Shown: positions 18,427 through 26,215 of the stretch, one piece after another
Layout: the number at the start of each line of letters is the position of its first letter
How positions within the stretch are numbered: the first letter of the stretch is position 1
Assembly (NCBI GenBank): GCA_964628195.1
Contig: CAZVPF010000002.1
Location: 62,001 to 126,000, forward strand
Reading direction: 5' to 3'
Source: CAZVPF01 sp964628195
GTDB taxonomy: Bacteria > Planctomycetota > Phycisphaerae > Sedimentisphaerales > Anaerohalosphaeraceae
Length of the DNA: 64,000 bases
Notes under the pieces: generated by a model
Told to the model about the DNA's origin: nothing
The model's database searches: none
What the model saw: the letters and a program-made list of their open reading frames with translations, nothing else
Made by a program: the position numbers and the translations under genes

Positions 18427-18474
18427 TATAAATCCGGGACAGAGCCAAAAAAGGGCGAAAATACCTGAAAAATT

Positions 18475-18891
18475 TTATACTGCCCTGTTGTGCTTTTTGT
18501 CGAGGAAGTTTTGCAGTATTTCAGCCGCGGCCAGTGCGTCGATACGTTTTTTTTTGGTTTTGCGTGTCAGCTCGAGCCCGGCAAGCTTGTGCTCAGCGGC
18601 AAAGCTGGTGAGACGTTCGTCGAAAAATTCAATCGGCAGGTTGCTTTGCTTTTCAACTTGTTCGGCGAATTGGCGGGTTCTTTTGACCATCGGCCCCTCC
18701 GTACCGTCCATGTTAAGAGGCAGCCCGAACAAGATAGCTTCGATGCCTTCGCGCCGGACCGCATCGAGGATATCTGCAAGAAAGCTGCCTTTGGCCTGAA
18801 GAACCTTCAGCGGGCTGGCCATTTGCTCGCCGGCATCACACACAGCAAGGCCCGTGCGCTTCGTGCCGTAATCTATGCAGAGGTATCGCAT
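18475..18891 (-). CDS. ruvX: RuvX/YqgF Holliday-junction resolvase-like nuclease
   Basis: 138-residue RNase H-fold protein (YqgF family), implicated in 16S rRNA 5' processing and proposed as a Holliday-junction resolvase. The opening RYLCIDYGTKRTGLAVCD carries the first catalytic Asp, FGLPLNMDG follows, FFDERLTS carries the acidic pair, and DALAAAEILQNFL the last Asp. It is the last gene of a minus-strand run pcrA-pgi-manC-ruvX, 17 nt after manC. Confidence 0.93.
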   Translation of the reverse strand: MRYLCIDYGTKRTGLAVCDAGEQMASPLKVLQAKGSFLADILDAVRREGIEAILFGLPLNMDGTEGPMVKRTRQFAEQVEKQSNLPIEFFDERLTSFAAEHKLAGLELTRKTKKKRIDALAAAEILQNFLDKKHNRAV

Positions 18892-18908
18892 AAAATCTTC
18901 CGCAATGC

Positions 18909-19997
18909 TTACAGAAATTTACCGTCCGCGTGACTCTGGACCAGTTCGAGAAGTTCCTTTAGGCGCTGGGTCTGGTCGATGTGGCAGACCAGTGTGGCGT
19001 CGGGGCTGTGTGCCACGACCATGTTCTCGAGGCCAATGACGGCGATGAGGTGGTCCTGGTCCTCGGTTATTATGACGTTGTTTTTGCTCTCGAGCAGTTC
19101 GCTGTGCCCGGCGACGACAATGTTGCCGTTGCTGTCCGAGCTTATCACGTCGGCAAGTGCCGCGAAAGAACCCATATCGAGCCATCGGCAGTTGAGCCTT
19201 ATCGCGTAGACATGGGAGGTTTTTTCCATGACAGCGAAGTCGATGCTTACTTTCGGCAGCTTGAGAAAATTTTCGACAAGGGTGTCTTCCTGCCTCGGCC
19301 CGTCCCATGCGCTCTGGATTCGCTTCAGCGGCTCGCTGCATTCGGGACGGAAAGCGGTCAGTTCGCTGAGTATTGTTTTGGCTTTCCATACGAACATGCC
19401 GGCGTTCCAGCAGTAATCCCCGCTTTCTACATATTCTCTTGCGGTTTCGAGGTCGGGCTTTTCGCGGAACGAGTCGACGGCGAATATTTCGTTTTCACAT
19501 TTTTCGCACCCTGCTTCGGCACCGAGCTTTATATAACCGAGCTGAGTGCTTGGGAAAGTGGGGGCGATACCGAAGGTGATTTTTGCTTCGGGGTTGTTAT
19601 TCACGAAGCTCACCCCGTCGCGGAGTGTTTGCTGGAAGATGTCGTCCGGCTCGATCAGTTGATCGGAAGTGACTACAGCCATTGTCGCCGAAGGGTCGTA
19701 CTTTGTAAGCACAGCAGCAGCCAGGCCTATCGCGCCCGAAGTGTCCCGCACTGCCGGTTCTGCGATGACATTGCAGTAAGGAAGTTCGGGCAGGTTTTCA
19801 CGAACGATGTCCGCGTAGCCTGCGTTGGTGAGCACGAGAATGTTGCGCTGGTCGAAAATGGGGGTCAGTCGCTCGAAGCATCGCCTCAGAAGTGTTTCGC
19901 CGTCGAGCAGTTTGAGCACCTGTTTGGGTCGGGTTTGCCTGCTCAAAGGCCACAGCCGCTTGCCTGTGCCGCCTGCCATAATTACCGCATAATCCAT
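18909..19997 (-). CDS. manC: Mannose-1-phosphate guanylyltransferase
   Basis: Makes GDP-mannose from mannose-1-phosphate and GTP, feeding surface glycan synthesis. The 362-residue protein begins with AVIMAGGTGKRLWPLSRQTRPKQ, the nucleotidyltransferase signature with the catalytic Arg and Lys, and has FREKPD and WNAGMFVWKA typical of GMP enzymes. It has a short C-terminal beta-helix but no phosphomannose isomerase domain, so it is the monofunctional type. It lies 66 nt after pgi, whose product (F6P/G6P pool) supplies the pathway. Confidence 0.93.
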   Translation of the reverse strand: MDYAVIMAGGTGKRLWPLSRQTRPKQVLKLLDGETLLRRCFERLTPIFDQRNILVLTNAGYADIVRENLPELPYCNVIAEPAVRDTSGAIGLAAAVLTKYDPSATMAVVTSDQLIEPDDIFQQTLRDGVSFVNNNPEAKITFGIAPTFPSTQLGYIKLGAEAGCEKCENEIFAVDSFREKPDLETAREYVESGDYCWNAGMFVWKAKTILSELTAFRPECSEPLKRIQSAWDGPRQEDTLVENFLKLPKVSIDFAVMEKTSHVYAIRLNCRWLDMGSFAALADVISSDSNGNIVVAGHSELLESKNNVIITEDQDHLIAVIGLENMVVAHSPDATLVCHIDQTQRLKELLELVQSHADGKFL

Positions 19998-20063
19998 ACC
20001 GCTTTCCCTTTATAAAAAATCCCTGCGACCAGCAGCCGCCTGAAAACTCTTAAGCTCATATTA

Positions 20064-21464
20064 TCATGCGAGGAAGCTTTCGTCAAGCTGTGTGAACGGG
20101 TTTATTTCTTTTGCAAGGTCCTCAAAGCCCTCCCGTCCCATCAGGGCGAAAGTCGCCTCCTTGCCCAGTTCCACTGCCGGCTGGTCGTATGTGTTTATGC
20201 CCAGCATTTCACCGGCGATAGACGTGGTGACCTCGAACATGTAAATAAACTGACCTATGCTTTCCTCGCAGACCTTGTCGAACAGGACCGTCATCGACGG
20301 TCGCAGGCTCTTGGCCAGGGCGTACTCGGTCGCGTATTTTTCACTGTTTATCAGTTTTGACATTTTCGCAGAGGCCAGGTACCCCAGTTCCGGTGCGCTT
20401 TCGATGCCTCCGCCGAGGGTTACTTCTTTGCAGAAGTCCTTGACCTCCATCAGCGTAAAGAGCTTGTCATTGGGGCCTTCGCGGTAAAGCTGGACCTGGC
20501 TGTGCTGATCGGTCGTGCCCAGGGCTTTTACGGGGGTCGGTCCTGCAAAAACTTCAGCGCCTTTGAGGTCGTGTGATTTGCCGAGGCTTTCGGCCCATAG
20601 TTGACGATACCAGTCTGCAAGATCCTTCAGGGCATATGAGTAGGGCATCATTACGGATATTTTTTTGCCCCGGCGGTAGTAATGCATGTTGATACCCGCG
20701 TTAAGGGCAGCGGGGTTTTCCTTGAAGGATACAGCGCTTACCCGTTCGTCCATTTTGCGCGCTCCTTCGAGCAGGGCGTCGATGTCGATCCCGCATACCG
20801 CTGCGCTGAGCAGCCCGACCGGGCTAAGGACGCTGAAACGTCCCCCCACACCGTCCGGAACCTCAAGAGTTCGCAGTTTTTCACTGTCGGCGATTTTGCG
20901 AAGCGTACCTTCTTTTGAATCGGTAGTGGCGACGAGATGTTCCTTTAGTTTGTCCTGACCGAGTTTGTCGATTAGCATTTGACGAATTGTCATGAACTGA
21001 CTTGCCGTCTCGGCGGTGCGCCCGGACTTGCTTATTACGTTAAACACCGTTTTGTCGAGTTTGTCGGATATCCACTCGAGGAAGCTGCCGAACTGCATGG
21101 GGTCCACATTATCGAATACAAACAATCGCGGGCCGCGGCGTTGTTTCTCGTCCATATTGTACATGTAGGGGTTCAGTGCCGTTTGCAGCGCGATGTTACC
21201 CAGCGCTGAGCCTCCTATTCCGAGCACTACGAAGTTTTCAACGCCTTCAAGGCTCTGGGCCGTTTTCTTTACCTCGTCGGGATAGCGGACATTGAAAGGC
21301 AGGTCGCGGTAGGGCGTTTTGCCCTGTTCATGCTCGGCGTTTAGTCGCCTGACGATGGGGGTTACTTCTTTTTCGATATCGGCGAGTTGGCCGGCGGTTA
21401 TTCCGTGTTCGTCGCCGATTACTTCGGCAGTTACGTTCTTATAGTACAAGTGAATGTCGGCCAT
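20064..21464 (-). CDS. pgi: Glucose-6-phosphate isomerase
   Basis: Interconverts glucose-6-phosphate and fructose-6-phosphate. The 466 residues fit the shorter bacterial form. Sugar-phosphate isomerase domain features are seen: VLGIGGSALGN, the SKSGRTAET phosphate-binding loop, GGRFSVLSPVGLL and the late GGGIESAPELG region. It lies between pcrA (42 nt upstream) and manC (66 nt downstream) in one orientation. Confidence 0.95.
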   Translation of the reverse strand: MADIHLYYKNVTAEVIGDEHGITAGQLADIEKEVTPIVRRLNAEHEQGKTPYRDLPFNVRYPDEVKKTAQSLEGVENFVVLGIGGSALGNIALQTALNPYMYNMDEKQRRGPRLFVFDNVDPMQFGSFLEWISDKLDKTVFNVISKSGRTAETASQFMTIRQMLIDKLGQDKLKEHLVATTDSKEGTLRKIADSEKLRTLEVPDGVGGRFSVLSPVGLLSAAVCGIDIDALLEGARKMDERVSAVSFKENPAALNAGINMHYYRRGKKISVMMPYSYALKDLADWYRQLWAESLGKSHDLKGAEVFAGPTPVKALGTTDQHSQVQLYREGPNDKLFTLMEVKDFCKEVTLGGGIESAPELGYLASAKMSKLINSEKYATEYALAKSLRPSMTVLFDKVCEESIGQFIYMFEVTTSIAGEMLGINTYDQPAVELGKEATFALMGREGFEDLAKEINPFTQLDESFLA

Positions 21465-21506
21465 TATTTCTCCTTTTTTTATCTGTTGCAGTGTTTACCC
21501 CGGCCC

Positions 21507-23687
21507 TCATGTGCCGGCCCGTGTCAATTTAGCATATTTTAACATGAGTGACTTTGTTTTGCCAGAATTGAATCTGACGACAACTATGCTGTTTTCGCCC
21601 AGTTCGAGGAACTCTTTCACCCTGCCGAGCCCGAATTTACTGTGCTCTACAAGCTCGTTTACACGATATCGTCCCTGCTGTGGTTCGGTGTCGACATTTT
21701 CATATACAAGCTCGTTGGAGCTTTGTGGGGAAGATTTGTCGTCCCATGTGTCGAAATCGGTCTCGTCGCTGTCAGGCTTGTAGCCGATCTCGTAGAGAAA
21801 CTGCGACGGCACGGTTCGCAGGAACTGCCCCCGGACAACGCGGTGTTTTGCATGGCTTATGAAGAGGCTGTCCTTTGCCCGGGTTATTCCGACGAAAAAC
21901 AGGCGACGTTCTTCCTCCATCTCCTCCGGTGAGTCCATGCTGCGTTCGTGGGGCAGCAGGCCCTCTTCCAGCCCGACGATAAAAACATTCTCGAACTCGA
22001 GGCCCTTGGCTGCGTGCAGTGTCATAAGTGACACCCGGCTGCTTTCTGCATCATAAGCATCGGAGTCCGAATAGAGCGCGATGCTCTGCAGGTAATCCAC
22101 CAGGCTGGGGTTTTCCGTGTTCTGGTCGTATCGCGAGGCGGCGTTGATGAGCTCGTCGATGTTCTCGATCGCGCTTTGCTCCTTGTCACCGCCCGACTGC
22201 AGCGACTCGAGATAGCCTGTTTCGGTGAAAACCTTTTCCATCAGGGCTGCCACAGGGCCGTCTGCCTCTGAGCTGAACTTTTTTATCATCACATAGAACC
22301 CGCCGAGCTTCTTACGAGCTGCTGCGGAGATTCCGGGTATCTTGTGAGCATTTTCGAGGTTCTCAAAGATTCCCGCACCGTTGTAATGTGCGTGCTCAGC
22401 GGCTTTTTCGATTGTTTTTTTGCCGATTCCCCGGCTGTGGGTTGTTACGGCACGAAGAAAAGCGACATCGTCTGAAGGGTTTACGATAAGTTTGAGGTAG
22501 CTCAGCATGTCCTTGATCTCGCCGCGGGCGTAGAACTCAACCCCGCGCACAACCTGGTAGGGCAGCTGTTGGTCGATAAAGGCCTCTTCCAGCGGGCGGC
22601 TCATAGAGTTTACTCGGTAGAAGACGGCGATTGTCGCCGGGTCCGTGCCGCGGGCGATAAGCTGTTTTATCTGCCCGGCGACCGCTGCCGATTCGTTCTT
22701 TTCGTCGCCGTAACATTCTATAACAGCGTCCTGCCCGTCCTGCCGGGTCGGAATGAGCGTTTTTTCCTTGCGGTTCGTATTTGTGGCGATGAGCTTATCG
22801 GCCATAGCGAGAATATTAGGTGTGCTGCGGAAATTTTCTTCGAGCTTTATGACAACGGCGTTTGGCCAGTCTTTTTCGAAAGCAAGTATGTTCGTGATGT
22901 CGGCCCCGCGCCAACGGTAGATCGACTGGTCGGGGTCTCCCGTTACGCAGATATTGCCGTGCTCGAGCGCAAGGCCCTTGGCGATCTGATACTGCGCGTG
23001 GTTCGTGTCCTGGTATTCATCGACAAGGATGTACCTGAAGCGGGCGGATATTTCACTGCGGATATCGGGACGGTCCCGCAGCAGGTGCGCAGTCTTGACC
23101 AGCAGGTCGTCGAAGTCAAGCGCGTTGTTCTCAAGGAGTATCCGCTGGTATTCGGAGTATATCCTGCCCAGCGCCTTTACGTAGTAGGTGTCACCCCGGG
23201 ACTTGACCTCATCGGGGTCCTCGAGATCGTTTTTGCATTTAGATATCGCAGCGAGCATCGAGGCCGGCGTGAAGCGTGAGCTTTCGTAATCGGCGCGTTT
23301 GATAGCTTCCTTCACGCATCGTTTCTGGTCGGCGTCGTCGTAGATGGTGAAGTTGGCTGTTACCCCGCAGTGTGCGCCGTACTGCCGAAGCAGTCTTACG
23401 CACAGCGAGTGAAAAGTGCTTATATGCACCCCGGACGAGTGTGTAAATCTGCCCACCCGGTTTCGCATTTCCTCGGCGGCCTTATTGGTGAAAGTGATTG
23501 CGCAGATATTGTAAGGCCTCACACCGCTGTTTATCAGGGCGGCGATCCTGCTGGTTATAACCCGGGTTTTGCCGCTGCCGGGCCCTGCAAGCACCAGCAG
23601 GGGACCGTCTCGGTGGTAAACTGCTCTTTTTTGTGACTCTGTAAGTTTTTCATCCGGTATGGGAACCGCAAAACTGATTCGCTCCAT
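21507..23687 (-). CDS. pcrA: UvrD/PcrA/Rep superfamily 1 DNA helicase
   Basis: 726-residue 3'-5' DNA helicase for repair and replication-fork clearance. Motifs: LTESQKRAV (Q motif region), AGPGSGKTRVI (I, Walker A), AITFTNKAAEEM (Ia), DDLLVKTAHLL, ILVDEYQDTN (II), VTGDPDQSIYRWRGA (III), LEENFRST (IV), SLMTLHAAKGLEF (V) and LFFVGITRAKD (VI). The C-terminal ~60 residues form the Tudor-like domain (VEHSKFGLGRVKEF), which is known in PcrA to bind RNA polymerase. First gene of the minus-strand run with pgi, manC and ruvX. Confidence 0.95.
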   Translation of the reverse strand: MERISFAVPIPDEKLTESQKRAVYHRDGPLLVLAGPGSGKTRVITSRIAALINSGVRPYNICAITFTNKAAEEMRNRVGRFTHSSGVHISTFHSLCVRLLRQYGAHCGVTANFTIYDDADQKRCVKEAIKRADYESSRFTPASMLAAISKCKNDLEDPDEVKSRGDTYYVKALGRIYSEYQRILLENNALDFDDLLVKTAHLLRDRPDIRSEISARFRYILVDEYQDTNHAQYQIAKGLALEHGNICVTGDPDQSIYRWRGADITNILAFEKDWPNAVVIKLEENFRSTPNILAMADKLIATNTNRKEKTLIPTRQDGQDAVIECYGDEKNESAAVAGQIKQLIARGTDPATIAVFYRVNSMSRPLEEAFIDQQLPYQVVRGVEFYARGEIKDMLSYLKLIVNPSDDVAFLRAVTTHSRGIGKKTIEKAAEHAHYNGAGIFENLENAHKIPGISAAARKKLGGFYVMIKKFSSEADGPVAALMEKVFTETGYLESLQSGGDKEQSAIENIDELINAASRYDQNTENPSLVDYLQSIALYSDSDAYDAESSRVSLMTLHAAKGLEFENVFIVGLEEGLLPHERSMDSPEEMEEERRLFFVGITRAKDSLFISHAKHRVVRGQFLRTVPSQFLYEIGYKPDSDETDFDTWDDKSSPQSSNELVYENVDTEPQQGRYRVNELVEHSKFGLGRVKEFLELGENSIVVVRFNSGKTKSLMLKYAKLTRAGT

Positions 23688-24069
23688 CGGTAATACTCTA
23701 TCCGTTTTCTACTTCGTTGTTTTTGCTTTAATTATGCTATATGGAGTCGTTTATAGCCAAGTTTGAGTGTTCTGTAAAGGATTTAATTTTATATCGAAAA
23801 CCTCAGAAAGAAATGTTATTGCAGGCCAAATTTTGAAAAAAAATAAACGCGGGTCCAATAAAACCTGCAATTTTACAGTCTCGCCATGTTTTGTTAATGC
23901 CGAACAATATTTTCTTGCCGTTATTTCTCATTCGGCAGGTTTATTTGTTATAATATATCCTGCGAATTGACCTTGTGGGGAGATTACGCATTTAACCTGC
24001 CAGGCGGGTATGCCCGCTCTGTGCAAACATTTAACAGCCGGGATTTGCGGCTTGTTAAAGGGGAACAAA
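23688..24069. other. Intergenic region between pcrA and flagellin
   Basis: 382 nt between divergent genes, AT-rich, with no supported reading frame. A TATAAT at 23949-23954 on the plus strand could be the -10 of the flagellin promoter, but the -35 is poor. No sigma-28 (TAAA / GCCGATAA) or sigma-54 pattern with correct spacing was found. A small hairpin GCGGG-tatg-CCCGC is present at about 24004-24017 in the leader. Confidence 0.4.
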
Positions 24070-24864
24070 ATGAGTATGGGGTTAATCAACAACCTGATGG
24101 CTGTAAACGGTGCGCGCAACCTTAACGGTGCGTTCGCTCAATTACAGCTTAACATGGCAAGGCTCGCATCGGGGCATCGAATAAACTCGGCCTCCGACGA
24201 CGCAGCTGGTCTGGCGGTGAGGGAGATAATGCGCGCCGATGTAGCCACAGGCAGACAGGCAAGCCGAAACATTAGTGACGGCGTGTCCATGGCCCAGACT
24301 GCCGAGGGCGCTGCCGGGAGCATATCAGACAAGCTTTCCCGAATGAAGCAGCTTGCGACCCAGGCCTCCAACGGCACTTACTCAGACGCGCAGAAAAGGA
24401 TAATGCAGCAGGAGTTCTCCCAGTTTCGCGACGAGATAGGCAGGGTCGCCCAGACGACTGAGTTTAACGGCAACAAGCTGATAAGCTCGGACGGGCAGGT
24501 TGAAATATCCGCTGGTGACGGTGATATGCTGGGCGTCAGCACAAAAGATATGTCCCTCGGTTCGCTGGCATCGCTCGATATAAGCTCCGACGCATCCGCG
24601 GCTCTTTCAGCGGTAAACTCCGCTATCGAGGAAGTCTCGGCTTATCGCGGCGAGCTTGGTTCACAGATGAAACGTCTTTCCAGTGCGGGCGAAGTTGTCG
24701 ATATCGAAGTCGAGAATACCCTGGCCGCGGAATCACGAATATCCGACACCGATGTCGCTAAGCAAAGGGCTTCTATGGCGTCCAACATGGTCGTATCGCA
24801 ATCGGCAATTGCCATGCAGGCCCATTCTGCGAGTATATCAAGGATGTCGCTGGGGCTGCTTTAG
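24070..24864 (+). CDS. fliC: Flagellin, short form
   Basis: 264-residue flagellar filament subunit. The N-terminal D0/D1 helices (INNLMAVNGARNLNGAF to about residue 140, with RLASGHRINSASDDAAGLA) join directly to the C-terminal D1/D0 helices (from about 190) ending in SISRMSLGLL. The central part is only about 45 residues (ISAGDGDMLGVSTKD), so the exposed D2/D3 domains are missing. Start ATG 24070 with AAGGGG eight bases upstream; the longer frame from 24010 is not needed. No other flagellar gene is in the window. The glycan island at 53-64 kb could supply a filament sugar, but that is inference. Confidence 0.93.
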   Translation: MSMGLINNLMAVNGARNLNGAFAQLQLNMARLASGHRINSASDDAAGLAVREIMRADVATGRQASRNISDGVSMAQTAEGAAGSISDKLSRMKQLATQASNGTYSDAQKRIMQQEFSQFRDEIGRVAQTTEFNGNKLISSDGQVEISAGDGDMLGVSTKDMSLGSLASLDISSDASAALSAVNSAIEEVSAYRGELGSQMKRLSSAGEVVDIEVENTLAAESRISDTDVAKQRASMASNMVVSQSAIAMQAHSASISRMSLGLL

Positions 24865-24905
24865 GATACAGGTAATAAACATAGCGAACATAATTCAACT
24901 GCCGG

Positions 24906-25610
24906 TTATTGATTCAGGAATTGTATGGCCTCTTTAACGGCGTAGTTATCGGCCTGTCGAAGTCTTCCCTCTGGGCTCAAGTTTTCATCGTGCCCGACCA
25001 CTACCGGTTCTGGCCAGACAAAGCCCGTCTCAATTAATATCTTATTCGGTTCCTTGAAATAGGATTCATACCTCAGCTCTACCGATCGGGCCACCTCGTC
25101 GCCTTTTTTATGAGGCGGTAAAACAAGCCTCAGCCCGCCGCCTGCAACGGGCCCGCCAAGACACTTGAAATCGCCCGCTGATTGCCCTAACCTGTTTTCC
25201 CACAGGTGCTTAAAGGAATGCTCCGTACAGGCGTAAAGATGCTGAAGTTTCACCGCCGACCTTACAACCTGGTATCTCTGCCCGGGCCAGGTCTGCTGAT
25301 AGGCACTTGTAACCGCCCCTGCTTCCTGTATAAACACCTCCAGTCCGGACTCCGGTTCGACTGCGGTGACCAGAATACCCGTAAGCTGCGGTGCCGGTGC
25401 GTCGATCTTGACCTGCAGCCGCGAGGGATCTGTCCTTCGCAGCATAAACGAATTCGCCGTCGAGTTCGTCTGTTCAATATCCAACCCCGCTTCAAGCAGG
25501 GACTTATGAAACTCCACGCATTTGAGCCTCTCGATCCTCAGCGGCACAGCCAGAACGAACTGACACTGCATGAAGATCGTCATCTTGGTATCCGGGTTTA
25601 TATTCTGCAT
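24906..25610 (-). CDS. Protein of unknown function
   Basis: 234-residue protein that I do not recognise. It has no signal peptide, no membrane segment and no nucleotide-binding motif; alternating hydrophobic/polar runs (ILVTAVEPESGLEVFIQEA; GGGLRLVLPP) suggest mixed alpha/beta structure. It is supported as a gene by AAGGA seven bases before the ATG, by a good promoter at 25635-25662 and by length with no overlapping better frame. It ends 41 nt after flagellin on the opposite strand; no functional link is shown. Confidence 0.7.
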   Translation of the reverse strand: MQNINPDTKMTIFMQCQFVLAVPLRIERLKCVEFHKSLLEAGLDIEQTNSTANSFMLRRTDPSRLQVKIDAPAPQLTGILVTAVEPESGLEVFIQEAGAVTSAYQQTWPGQRYQVVRSAVKLQHLYACTEHSFKHLWENRLGQSAGDFKCLGGPVAGGGLRLVLPPHKKGDEVARSVELRYESYFKEPNKILIETGFVWPEPVVVGHDENLSPEGRLRQADNYAVKEAIQFLNQ

Positions 25611-25634
25611 AGCTGTATCCTTAAATATACCGAT

Positions 25635-25662
25635 ATTGTACTATATTAGGACGCAATGTAAA
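25635..25662 (-). promoter_or_regulatory. Sigma-70 type promoter of the unknown gene at 24.9-25.6 kb
   Basis: Minus strand TTTACA (plus 25657-25662), 16-nt spacer, TACAAT (plus 25635-25640); each hexamer differs from consensus at one position. Confidence 0.65.
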
Positions 25663-26086
25663 CAGGACAGACAGAATATGCTGATTTTAACGATAAACGC
25701 TCTTTATAGCCCTATAAAACCTTTTTTTTGGGCCCCATCCAGCCTTGTGATATTTTTTTTAACCCCGCTTAAGCCCGGCCTGCGAAAAGACGATATTCCC
25801 CATGCGGACAAATTTAATAATTTCAGCCTTAAGTATCGGGTTGCGTATATGATGAAGTTTCTTTTAAATAAAAAACGGACATGGAAAATAGAGGGTCGCC
25901 GGATCAAGTGGTACCCCAGCAGCAAAAGCTGCGTCCAGCACGACATGAGTAACGTCAGGCCTCACCAACTGCCGCCTTTAATGGTCAGAAAGGCCGCCTG
26001 GCGAAGATAACACCAGAAAGAAACAACTTAAAACTGAATAAATATCTCATCCTGCGAAACTTCCTGTAGGAGGATTTTATATAGAG
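25663..26086 (+). other. Gene-poor stretch ahead of a plus-strand terminator
   Basis: No gene is supported here. A plus-strand reading frame (ATG at 25678 to 26010, 110 residues) is open, but has no ribosome binding site, no recognisable domain and atypical composition. The stretch ends in a strong plus-strand terminator (26087-26126) although no plus-strand gene lies upstream, so a non-coding transcript or a lost gene is possible. Confidence 0.4.
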
Positions 26087-26126
26087 AGCCCCCGATTATG
26101 TGAGAGCATGATTGGGGCTTTTTTTT
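26087..26126 (+). terminator. Strong intrinsic terminator without an obvious gene
   Basis: AGCCCC at 26087-26092 pairs with GGGGCT at 26114-26119; an inner stem (around GATTATG/CATGATT with a mismatch) extends it. Eight T follow at 26119-26126 on the plus strand. The minus-strand reading has no T run, so it does not serve the alpha-mannosidase gene. Confidence 0.75.
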
Positions 26127-26215
26127 GCATACCGCCTTAAAGTTCTTCAAACTCGAATAATAACGCTTTGTATTTACTACGGCTCTATTTAAATAATTTG
26201 CCGGCCAAAAATCGC

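Noticed and set aside
18981..20015. 344-codon plus-strand frame opposite manC
   Set aside because: Shadow frame; the minus strand encodes a typical GDP-mannose pyrophosphorylase.
23880..24069. Sigma-28 or sigma-54 promoter for flagellin
   Set aside because: Candidate elements have wrong spacing (16 nt in place of 11 for TAAA/GCC; 9 in place of 10 for GG/GC).
25678..26010. 110-codon plus-strand frame
   Set aside because: No ribosome binding site, no domain and unnatural composition; also open on the other strand.
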